A DNA stretch of 64,000 bases from Amblyomma americanum. Taxonomy: Eukaryota; Arthropoda; Arachnida; Ixodida; Ixodidae. The translations under genes were made by a program, and so were the position numbers. Of the stretch, positions 46,607 through 56,465 are shown piece by piece. The first letter of the stretch is position 1, and each line of letters starts with the position of its first letter. The stretch spans positions 101,455,394 to 101,519,393 of the forward strand of contig NC_135500.1 in NCBI RefSeq assembly GCF_052857255.1, written 5' to 3'. The notes below the pieces were generated by a model. The model saw only the letters and a list, made by a program, of their open reading frames with translations, did not search any database and was not told the DNA's origin.

Positions 46607-46839
46607 GGTTTTACGAGGTTTAACGTCCCAAAGCGACTCAGGCTATGAGGGACGTCGTAGTGGAGAGCTCCGGATATTTTCGAGCATCTGGTATTCTTTC
46701 ACGTGCACTGGCATTGCACAGCACAAGGGCCTCTAGAATTTCTCCTATATCGAAGTGCGACTAACGTGGACGGGATCGAAGCCGCGTTTTTCGGGCCAGC
46801 TGCCGAGCACCATAACCACTGAGCCACCGAGGCGGCCCC
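46607..46839 (-). mobile_element. tRNA-derived SINE (Ruka-like), nearly full length, minus strand
   Basis: On the minus strand it begins with GCCGCCTCGGTGGCTCAGTG (A-box-like), has a B-box-like GCTTCGATCCC and continues through the ACGTGAAAGAATACCAGATG and CTCCACTACGACGTCCCTCA blocks. It ends near a TTTGGGACGTTAAACC block. It is the clearest copy in this window. Confidence 0.85.
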
Positions 46840-49800
46840 AGGGTGATTTGAATAATGGCAGCAATAAACTTTAGTTTGTATGGCAATGCTGTGAAAACAA
46901 CTCGTTGGATAAAATTACTCTGTTCCGTTTAAAATTTAACCCCTCACGTTCAAATAATGCCTACATGACAAAGCTCATGAAATGCTGAGCTGCTATTATT
47001 TACTGAATCTTAAGAAAGCCCCGAAAGGTGGTGCAATATTTTCTTACTGGCGGAGTGACGTCAAATGCTGCTACCTGAACAGCACGACAAAACCCAAAAA
47101 CATGCCTCTAACAAAGAAGAAAAACTTGCTGTTACAGCGCGTGCACAACCATTCCTTCGAGGCTCCCTCACGACCCCCAACTATAATTGACCACCCCGCG
47201 CCCCTGACAAAAGTGAAAAAACAAGCCTCGCAACCAATATGCCCTATTTCTTTCTCCCTCCCCTCCCAACTATCTATCACCCGTATCACCTCCGGTATTC
47301 ACTCCCTCTGGCCTCTTATCTATCCGTTGACTGCTGCGCCATGTGCTGTCTGTTGTTATAGCCACAGAGCGATGAAACTACTTCCAAAACGTCAGATTTA
47401 AAGGTAAAATTTATTTGAAAAGGTACTTGTTGCATAGCTAGAGCTATTTCAATGGGAATTCTAGCATTGAAAGAGTGTCGCCCAGTCCAATCAGGCGTGA
47501 CTGCGTGCAGAGACGGCACATCACCCGTGTGGTGGCACGTCGCATGCGACCTTACACATAGCATGACATGTGAGGTCGATCGAGGCGAGACATTTTGTAC
47601 AGCGTCAAGGCCAAGTGGGATTTCCAGGACAGACCACCACATTAGCGGTGTCTGCCGTGCATATTGCCAGCCACTCCACCGATCCCAAAGCGATTCCCTT
47701 AAAAAGTCTAAAGCAAGCGCCATTTGGCCAGGTTAAGTAAAAAGCGGTGACGCATGCCTCGCAAGCACGAAGTGCTATTTAATTAGCTTAGGTTTAGACG
47801 AAGTTAAATTACTGTTTCTGTCTGAGGCAGTGTGCGAAATCTTGTAGGTTGGTTAGCTGTAAAAATGTGAATACAGAACACAGGCATAGAAGCGGTTGCG
47901 CTCACTGGAGAAAACGATAAAATAAACCTGGCTCAGCATTGTACATAGCGTTGGATTAACGAAATTCATCGAAAAAGTACTCGGGAAATGAAGAAAGACG
48001 CCAAACTTAATGTTGAAATGAAGATCGTTTCAAAAGTCAGCAAAAGATAGCAAACGTTTGGAAATTATTTTATGCTAAGCGATAATTCGAAACGCCTGGC
48101 GATGTCCACGCTACGCTGACAAGAAAAATCTACAGTGATTGTTTACATCCCAATCATTGCGAAAGCACAGATTTGTGATGCATGTAGAAGACAACGATGA
48201 GCGGGCAGTGCCGCGGTACGGAGCAGATGGAAGTTGACGAAGACGACGCTCTGCAACGTACAGAGTGCGGGGCAGTTTATTACGAGGCGTGTTTGCGGGC
48301 GGCGATAGTCTCATTTGTGTACCATCACAGGGTACAACTAGGACTTTTATGAGAGAAGCGACTTTCCACCGGACTGGTTTCCTTTTTGAGGCGGTGTCTA
48401 TCTTTGCCGGCTTTTAGTTGTGTTGCCTTTTGTCAAGCTAGTGCTGTGCAGCCACCAGCTGAGTGCTTAGTAAATAATATGTACATAGCCCCTTTATATG
48501 CATACATAACCTCGGGCAGTAAGCACCATAATGGAAATAAAATGCGCCGATCGATATCCAAGTAGTCTCGCGCAGTGGCCTTTGTTCGCGTCTCCGCGGG
48601 TTCGACTCCCATTCGTGGATGTTTGTGATTGCCTTTTCTGCCTCTTTTTTTCTATGCTCGGGACGGAGTGGACATACATAGGCAAGAGATGATTTTTCTA
48701 GGCTCTCAACCTCCGGATTAGTGCTTGCGCACTTATAGCTGCCGATGGAATAATTTTAGACAGCCCGAAGGACAGCTCAAAGAAAGCATTTGTAGAAATT
48801 CGCGTACCGGGCATGGCTACGACTTGAGGTGAGAACGTATCTATAGCAAGAATGATTAGAGCTGCATTGACAGAGCATGTTGCTAGCGGTGGTGAAAAGG
48901 AAGAAGCGGATGGTTTGAGCGGCCATCGCCCCTCACGCTCTCCTAACAACGTACCTTAATTCCGTGATCCTTATGAATGATAGATATATATGCTGTATTC
49001 CTAGTTGTAACGAAGCAAGGTGTAACGAGGCTTGTTGTAAATCTAGTTTTGACGAGGCTGAAAACGAAGCAAGCGAAGTTAGTTTCTTTTCGAGCTGAAC
49101 GATTCGCGGATGAGTTGTCGTCACGTATGATGCTATCGAAATGAACTGCTGACGTAGCGGTGACATTTTTCTTATTTTAAAGTTCTATAATTTACCTATT
49201 ACTGAGCGTAGTTCATTAGGACGTGGTTGCATCTGAGCCCTGACAACCTGAATGTGTTCAGCGGAAAAAGGGAAAAACAAATTATTAGAGCTTTCAGTAT
49301 ATTTGAGTTTCTTGCAGGAATGTTTCGACTCAGAGAGTCAAGGAAAACTATGTTATCACGACGTGAATTTTAGTTGATCAAGAGCCGACTAAAATTACCT
49401 GTTGCAGTTGAAATGATTTCATCTGTAAGAGTGAAGACTCGGAGCGGGTGGTAGGCCCTTGGGGAAGAATTACATCTCCAGTTAGCATCAGCAAGCAAGC
49501 CATTTAAATATATTGAAATAGTTCATAGTAACCGTTTTGATCACAGGTGGGTACTGGGAAGGAAACCAATAAAAGAAAGCGTTTTTCGCTTCTTTCAGAT
49601 TTAGTAGGAATGTACGCGTATACTAAACCGTAAGCACCGACCAGAAAGACATGTAACCAGTAACGTTTTTTGGTTCTTCCGTTTTCCGCTTCGGTTCTGT
49701 TTTATGCACTATTTGGGCTTGGTATTTGTTATTGCGCGTTTCTCTTAGTTTTATGGCACGGCTGTGCCTTGAAGCTTCTACTTTATCACCGCGCTTTTCT

Positions 49801-50675
49801 TTGGCGCGCCGGGCATCTTCCCGGGCGTTTGCTAGGAGCATGCTTTGTTTGAGTCGTTTATTGTTCGTAACTATTTCTTTTTGTCTTCTTAATGCTGCAT
49901 ATTCACAGGCTAAGTGTACTTAGCTGTGACGGTTACGGGTCTTCTCATGTGTGCATAACTTTAACCGAAAGTTTGTCTTTATGTTGATTTGTATCTGCTG
50001 AGCTGTTGATTTTCTGTTAATCGTCCATGACTCCCATGATTTTTATGGAAAAGCCTAATGTCTATACGGCACTCTTGTAATAAAAGGAAGTTGGTGCTGC
50101 ATGTTTGTGGTGTAGTCTTCGCTGCAGCATGGCGATGCTGTAGGACTGGAAGATATATTTCCAGCATGTGTAGAATTATTTGGTGATCCTAAACATCTTC
50201 ACAAAAACAGCGCGTACGAAAGTGCGGATGGCAAGGGCACGCTGCATGCTATGATCCCGTCAATATAGTTGTTTGAAAATACACAGACATACTATCGGTT
50301 AGCAAAAGACAAAAACCAACGCAAATTTGGCTGCGGCACAATGAAAGACATTTAAAACTAAAAAAAAACCTCTCATTTACGGTAAACGTTACCACGACTG
50401 CGGCTTTCAAAACCACTGAAGGATTTCTGTGCTAGGACAGGCTTAGTTAGGCTTTTTTCTGGGCGCTGTACAAAGTGACACTGAAAGGCACGCACTAACG
50501 GTGCTACTGTTCCCTAGTCAAAGGTGATTCGGCCAAGTCCGGGAAATCAGCTTCGAAGGCGCAGCAAAGGTGTCTGCATTGGTGGAAGGGGTGGGTGGAC
50601 AATTTTCAATTCTCAGAAAATAAGAATGGTTTAGCCGGGGCGAACACATGTGCATGGGCATGGAAGAAACACACG

Positions 50676-51321
50676 CCAGAAGTGGAAACGTTTTTCATTC
50701 CATACGTGAAAGGCGTGAGCGAGACGCTGGCACGCATTCTCGGTAAAGAAGGGTGCTAACAACGCACAGTCTATTGAGTGGCTTTACGACTACCACCATC
50801 GGACGCCTTCTTCCCCCCACCCCCCCCCCCCCCCAAACGGCCGTCACCCAAAAGAAAGGGCCCAAGAGGTTGTATACCAAATGTACTGCTCGGTCTTCCC
50901 GGAATCGTACATAGGGGAAACGAAGAACTTCGCCGAAATAATAAGGCAACACAAAGCGGACGTCCGACAAATGAACCGTGACCGCAGCGCTGCGGCCGAA
51001 CACTGCGAGGCATGCGACCACCGAATGGACGTTGACGGCACTAATGTACTGGAAACCGAAGCTAACCCGCACAGGAGGCTTCTACTTGAGTCGTGGCACA
51101 TCCAACAGGCAGGGAAGAATGTTAATCGCTCCCTGGGGACACTTCCCGCTTCTTACATCCATGGTTTGCAGCCACTGACCCGGATGTCTTCAACACGAGG
51201 GCTTAAAAAGCCGAGGTTCGAACCATCCGAGGGTTTGTCGACAGCCCGGCGCCGAGATGCGGCGATTTCCCTGTTAATCCCCGTCAGCAGGAAGCGTGCA
51301 TGGCGAGGCAAGCGGGCGTAG
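50676..51321 (+). pseudogene. Penelope-like element: GIY-YIG endonuclease fragment
   Basis: First segment (50680-50755): FFIPYVKGVSETLARILGKE, the linker before the endonuclease, ending at a TAA. After a C14 tract (50821-50834) the endonuclease frame reads VVYQMYC-x6-SYIGETKNF (GIY-YIG core with Val-Val-Tyr for GIY), an Arg-rich helix, a Cys-His pair (AEHCEACDHRM), a Glu in LETEANP, and RRLLLESWHIQ. It ends at TAG 51319-51321. This is the C-terminal nuclease of Penelope-like retroelements. No reverse transcriptase precedes it, so the copy is 5'-truncated. Confidence 0.82.
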
Positions 51322-52272
51322 ACCGGCGAAGGCAAAGACCGAGCCAGAGGAAAGGAGCCAAGACGTTTTCCCGAAACCGCCCGCCCCCCTTCGCCCGTCT
51401 AAGGAAACCACCGCAGTGATAGCGTAGCATAGCGCATGGTCAGCGCGGACGCGGCAAGCAGACGCCGCGTCTAAGCCGCGACGGCGTCGAAGTCAGAGGA
51501 TGGGGCATACCAACGGGTCCCGAGAAGCGGGCCTGCTTAACGAAACGCTGAAGCGTGTTCAGAGGCAGCAACGACAGGCTGGCGCCTCTTTCCAGATTTT
51601 GCGGGGACGCCTGTCAACAGTCGTCCCGAAGACGAGTAGTCTACTACTCGCAGCGGTAGCGATCGGTTGAATATCGGTAATTGGCGTAAAGCTGGGAGCC
51701 GCATGGGAATGTTTTGATGTATTTTCATATGTTTCTCTTTTTACTTTTTAAAGGAGAGAGTTTGAGTAATACTGTGGAAGAATGGGGCGTGGCACGTAAA
51801 CCTGTTGGCCCAAGCATTTCGAGGGTTCATTCCCGGAATTACATTTTCTTATAGCAATTTAGATGTGCTGTGTATTTCAGGGAGAGGGTTTGAAGCATAG
51901 CATGTCTTTTTTTTATGGGGACATGAATTACTGTCGTATGAAAATGGGCGCGCGCGTTTCCTCAAGGCCGGTGGAAGAAAACCACGCGCGCAAAAAGCCT
52001 GTGTTGTCTCGAGCGTGTGGTTCTCGATATCTGGACATGTTCATGCGGAGTAATGTGATGAAAAAAAAATCCGAGGGATCTGGTTGCATGTTACACTCTC
52101 GAATTTCCTGTTTACATTATCCCTACGTCATAAGACAGGCCGGTGATCAGCCATGGAACTTAAAAGCTTCACATCCTGAGCCGGCCCTCGCCCTCCTAAC
52201 CAAGCCAAACTTGCGACAAGCCAAGTGGGAGCTCCGCGTTTTTGCGCCACTGCATGCAATGGACTCTACCGT

Positions 52273-52322
52273 GGCGCGCGCGCGCACACCCACACACTCA
52301 GCCCAACACACACACACACACA
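52273..52322. repeat. (GC)n and (CA)n microsatellites
   Basis: GC dinucleotides at 52273-52284 are followed by CA runs ending at 52306-52322. Confidence 0.85.
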
Positions 52323-52706
52323 TGCAGAAAAAGGCAGTGAACTAGGGCGCCTGAAAGTCACGTGCATGCAGGTACAATTCCTATTCAAGCGCATCCCGAA
52401 AATGGTTACACGTTTAAATGGTATTATTCAATAATTTGTACGCTGAACAACCTGTCACCATACTTGTGTATAAATGCAGGAAACACAAGTTGTGTGCAAG
52501 CAGCCTAGGTAAAATGATCAGCGCCGTTCGTAAGTAGAAGGCAGCATATTTTCATTTTTGCGAAAGCATAGCAGCTCATAAGGAGGAAAATCAGGCGTTG
52601 TCCTCCCCAGAGGTTTGGAAAAACCACGTGACCTAATCAGAAAAAGAAAAATTAAGTTTCGTAAATAAAATACTTTCCGAAGTGGGTTCCGCAACCACGA
52701 AGGGAA

Positions 52707-52927
52707 CCCGCCGCATTGGCTCAGTGGATAGGGCGCGATGTCAGTGCACGCTAAACATCCCCAGGTGGTCTAAATTATTCCAGAACCCTCCACTACGGCA
52801 CCTTTTTCTTCTTTTTTTTTCACTTTCTCCATTTTCTCTTTACGGCGCGGTTCAGGTGTCAGCCGATATGAAAGACAGATACTGCGCCATTTCCTTTCTC
52901 AAAAAACCAATTTTCAATTTTTACTTT
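52707..52927 (+). mobile_element. SINE, plus strand, internal deletion
   Basis: Head CCCGCCGCATTGGCTCAGTG fused directly to the GATGTCAGTGCACG block. The segment with the B box present at 13398 is missing. The CT-rich body and the AACCAATTTTCAATTTT end are retained. Without a B box it should be transcriptionally weak. Confidence 0.78.
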
Positions 52928-52938
52928 CAAGGTTAGTT

Positions 52939-53020
52939 TCCAAAATTGGTTTTGAGGAAAGGAAATGGCGCAGTAACTGTCTCACATATATCGGTGGACG
53001 CTCGAACCACGCCGTGAGAG
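52939..53020 (-). mobile_element. SINE 3' fragment, minus strand, inverted next to previous copy
   Basis: Reverse complement of the last about 85 bases of the SINE at 52840-52925, from CCAAAATTGGTTTTGAGGAA to the CGTGAGAGG junction. With its neighbour it forms a long inverted repeat around an 11-bp spacer. Confidence 0.75.
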
Positions 53021-53299
53021 GACTGACCTCTGGCCCACTTGAAGGTCAAAACCGTAAGCACCGCGAAATCGTTACGAGGTAGCATAGTGAAGCTTTCGCA
53101 TCAAAAGTGAAGGAAAATAATGTTGCCGGCCGTGGCAATTGCTATCTAATATCTTAACCACCCGAGCTGCAGCCGGCGGAGGAGAAAGGGAAATGATATC
53201 GAGGAGAAATATAATGGGGAGCGATAGCAAGGAAGCACAGGATCGAGTATTCGGGTGTGGCTCAATCCCCGGTCCGCTTTCGAAGGGGGATGCCATTCA

Positions 53300-53570
53300 C
53301 ATACCTGGCTTAATATCTCATATGGGCCCTTGAGGCTTGGGTGTTACGCATATTTTTGAAAGTATGGCGGAGTGCTTGGCGTAACGCACTCTGGCACAGG
53401 TCAGCCCGGTATTGCACTGCCTCCGGGATTGGCCCGTGGTCTACGGGCTATTGCGCGCGCTTTTCTTCTGTCTCTTTACTCCCATCTTTCACCTCCTACT
53501 ATCAGCACGCAGGCAGCTGGGCGTGGCTCCGCATTGAGCCAGTAAGCAAGCCCGTGCTTTTCCTTTCGTC
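53300..53570 (+). repeat. Dispersed repeat, copy 2
   Basis: Same ordered blocks as 17000-17260: TATGGCGGAGTGCTTGG, GCACTCTGGCAC, ATTGCACTGCCTCCGGGATT, the CT-rich part and TTGAGCCAGTAAGCAAGCCC. The two copies differ moderately, so both are old. Confidence 0.65.
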
Positions 53571-54537
53571 CTTCTGTCGACAACTCAACTCAACTCGAAA
53601 AAAGGAAGCACAGGGGCTCGAGCTGGGTTTGGGTATCGTCGCCTTCATCAACTTCCATTCGGGCGGCGTGAACTGATCAGCTTGGCTGGCCATTGCATTA
53701 GAGCAGCACGCCATCGCCGCAGCCGAACACCACGCTGCAAGCTTTCTCCTTCACAGCTCGTCAGTAGACTTAATTGTTGTCCGTAATTTTTTTCCCCGTT
53801 GCGAAAAAACTTGACAATTATGCTGAGTCAGGTTATAACTGCAACCTCTTTCGAAAAAATAAAAACACTGACGTGTAAACAAATGCGCAACACAATGTTC
53901 TTACTGATGCTTATACGGCCGCTAGTTCTGTTCTGTCACCAGTCATCAGATTTTCTGTACAGCAAAACACCATTTACCATGAAGACACAGACCGTCCCAC
54001 GGGGAGAAGTTGGGTGCAGCGCTAAAAAAATTCTATTCCACGCATTATGCTCTGGACTCACTGAGTGATAGCTGGGCCTTGGCACAATTCTGGAACGTTT
54101 AGCCATATCTTGTGTGATGTGCATATATACCGCCAGTAGTTTTTGACAAATGGCTCCTCAAAGTCGGACAAAGACGGGGCGTGTACACCGCTTCAACCCC
54201 AACCCGACTTCTTTCTTTTCTTGCACCGCAGTAAAGAACAGACTAGGGGAGCCGCACAGTCAGCCCGTTTCGAACACGCTGGGAGGAAAAAAAAACAGAA
54301 ACCCGAAGGGTGCCCCCCTCCCAAGGAGCTTGGCTTGAGGGGAGGACACACAAAGCGGACAATGGGCGAAGCTTACTAGCGTCTCTCTCTAAAACCGGGA
54401 GGAAGAATGTAAGAGAAGGAGGAGGAGCTCAACTTCATGCGGCCCGTGGTGGCGGCGTTGTGAACTAGGAGCGGATGAACCAGAATCCTGGCCATGTTCT
54501 AGGACTTTAAACAAATAAATGGATTCTGTTGCGTCAC

Positions 54538-54746
54538 ATTTCGGGGTGCCGTAAATCCCTGAGTCAACAAATCGTCTGTAAACACATCAACAAAGATTTT
54601 TGGTCCGTATCCTTCAATTGGCATCACACAAGAAAATGAAACTGCTCTTTGTAGTCACATCTCATAATTTTTTTCTTCTTTGGAACAGTATTTTGATACA
54701 ATCTTCGGCTATAAATTAAGTATTATTCCCGTTTATTTCTTTTCAG
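54538..54746 (+). repeat. Duplicated locus copy B, right part (upstream of exon)
   Basis: Homology to copy A resumes at CATTTCGGGGTGCCGTAAAT (copy A ATTTCCGGGTACCGTATAC near 745). It continues through AAACACATCAACAAAG to the 3' splice site. An ATG at 54636 starts a hydrophobic 17-codon run that ends at a GT at 54688-54689 in the phase needed by the exon at 54747. This would be a complete signal-peptide exon with a 59-base intron. Neither the ATG nor the GT is conserved in copy A. Confidence 0.5.
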
Positions 54747-54964
54747 CGTTATTTATAATGGCTCATGGCTGCACTGACTGTTACGAAAAGTGCATAACTG
54801 ACTGTCGTCGCAGCGAAAATTTCAAGAAAAGTGTGTACGACTTGACAAGATACGTCTTGAGCGAAGATGGAACGAAGTGCGTTGGCCATTCTGCATTCTT
54901 ATGCCCCGGCAAGTTTCACAGAACCGAAAATGAATGCAGGAGATGCTGCATCAAGAAAACGTAA
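54747..54964 (+). CDS. Terminal exon of a small secreted-type cysteine-rich peptide, copy B
   Basis: The 3' splice site TTTATTTCTTTTCAG ends at 54746. The exon begins in phase 1 and runs to TAA at 54962-54964. The hydrophobic start (Leu-Phe-Ile-Met-Ala-His-Gly) probably finishes a signal peptide. Then come nine cysteines: C-x2-C-x3-C-x3-C-x24-C-x7-C-x10-C-x2-CC, and a Lys-rich end. Compared with the exon at 965, all spacings are kept and the residue after the second Cys is Tyr in place of Cys, giving an odd number here and ten there. Reading without splicing from ATG 54680 would add unrelated residues. The class (small Cys-rich secreted peptide) is clear, but the family and target are not known to me. 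The likely product is about 7.5 kDa after processing. Confidence 0.7.
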
Positions 54965-54968
54965 TAAA
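54963..54968 (+). other. Poly(A) signal AATAAA overlapping the stop codon of copy B
   Basis: The TAA stop is part of AATAAA at 54963-54968, so the 3' UTR of this copy would be very short. Confidence 0.55.
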
Positions 54969-54984
54969 TTAGATCTTCTGAGTG

Positions 54985-55295
54985 GTGAGGTTTTCTAGCT
55001 TCTTTCTTTTTTGGCTACCTGCATTAAAGGGTACGGTTATCATTCAGAACAGAAAATGACAACTTCTGTACATTTAGCCTACCCCGTGCAATCGTGCCTG
55101 TCGACAATTAAAATCTTGATATAGGGCCAAATCATTCTACGTAGCGATCAATATAAGATAGAATGGTTGCTTGCAAGTATTTTTCTTGTAAATGTTTAAA
55201 AATGTGTTCAGGTTCCTTTATTTTGGCGATAGATGACGTTAGCGTTGCTCGAGCACCTGCTAAGAGGCATGCATATGTTGCTATCTTTTAAAAAT
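54985..55295 (+). repeat. Duplicated locus copy B, downstream flank
   Basis: Pairs with 1210-1530. The block GCGATAGATGACGTTAGCGT is nearly identical in both. Confidence 0.6.
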
Positions 55296-56278
55296 GAGAG
55301 CGGCTGCAAGTCGGGAACGCCTCATTGCTTAAGTTAATGAAACAACGACAAAATTTTATATAGATTGTTAGGCATAGTTTGAAAGGTCAATGACATTAGC
55401 AGTGTACGGGCAGAAACAAGAACCACCAATGCAAACGTCATTAATGTCGATTAGCAGGGCGAACGCAACATTAAGAAAATTAGCTGCCCAAACGCGACAA
55501 AAATGCGCCTACAGCGGGGACAAAAATAAACGAGTTGTCTTATGATTATTGTAGAGGTCGATGCGGGCAGAGTACGCCGCTGTCTAACGATCGCGTTGCG
55601 ATGAAGGAAGCTGCGATTGGTGAGGTGGGGGCGGGCGGCGGGTGGTAGCGGGCGTCGGAGAACTAGTCTGGTCGGCGGGCGCCCGGATGACAGGCGTCAG
55701 CTGGCATTGTGGCATGAGGCTGCAGTGGTTCACTGCAGTGGTTCACCGGAATTTGGTGCCTGGGCGGATCAGGTGAGCTATTCATGGTGAGCTCCGCAAA
55801 CACCGAATAGACCAACCGCCACTTGTGCCACTTCCACGAACGCGCCGTACAACGTACAGCACGTTCTGGCGCTCGCGCGTCATGTGGGTCGCCCAGCACG
55901 CGGAGAAGTTTCATGCTTTAGGCGGAATCCCTACCAACACAGCGTATTTGGCAGTCCTAATTAACAACCTGCTTTTGCCACCTCTGTTGACCTGAAACTT
56001 TTATCAAGACAAATCACTCAACGGTGGGGGTTCGAATCGGCCTTGGATGGTTCTGCTGATGCAAATTTAAAAGTGGCAGTGGCAGATTATAACAACCATT
56101 CACGAGAAGCGCCTGGCGCGTTCTGAACGTCCAATATGAATACAGGAGAAAACTGTCTTTTGTGTGAGGTATTCTGCAGAGAAGTACCGTACCCATATGT
56201 CTTTTTAATTACCACATGTTTTCTTTACGTTGGCAAAGGAGACAAGTCATCGGTAACCTATAAAAGAAAGCAAGAAAC
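55296..56278. other. No gene recognised
   Basis: A GC-rich patch at 55560-55900 has open frames without motifs. A tRNA B-box-like GGTTCGAATC near 56027 stands alone. Confidence 0.45.
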
Positions 56279-56282
56279 ATAT
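56279..56282. repeat. Target site duplication ATAT, left of element 3
   Basis: ATAT precedes the 5' LTR and is repeated at 61630-61633. It is low-complexity, so the match is weaker evidence than in elements 1 and 2. Confidence 0.65.
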
Positions 56283-56463
56283 TGATACGGGAATAAAAGA
56301 AGAGGCGGAGAGCGAGCGGCGAGCGCGCGGCTCTAGCACGAGGGAGATAGAACGAGAAAGCTTGGCACCGCCGCCGGTCGTGCTTCGCCGGCTCTCCTCC
56401 GTACTGCTGCTATATTTCTCTGGGCGGGCCCGTGGCCACCCCGTGGCATCCCACACCGTAACA
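56283..56463 (+). repeat. 5' LTR of element 3 (181 bp)
   Basis: Runs from TGATACGGGAATAAAAG to CCGTAACA. A TATATTT-like box lies at about 56408-56416. It is very short for a Ty3 LTR. Confidence 0.9.
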
Positions 56464-56465
56464 TT

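Larger units (their letters stand above)
42266..54537. other. 12.3-kb repeat-rich interval splitting copy B
   Basis: In copy A the two sides of this interval are only about 60 bp apart (about 690-750). The interval holds SINEs, a Penelope-like fragment, a dispersed repeat, microsatellites and one candidate exon. Stretches 42266-43020, 43370-44150, 44220-46600, 46840-50670 and 51330-52700 contain no feature that I can support beyond those listed separately. Confidence 0.6.

Noticed and set aside
47316..47723. 135-codon minus-strand frame
   Set aside because: No motif and no repeat partner in the window; could be chance in moderately GC-rich DNA.
48590..48620. B-box-like GGGTTCGACTCCC, possible tRNA or SINE
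   Set aside because: No convincing A box, acceptor pairing or match to the other SINE copies.
54112..54538. Possible solo LTR ending in GCGTCACA with AATAAA nearby
   Set aside because: No matching second LTR, no clear TG start and no target duplication; only the right edge coincides with the break in copy B.
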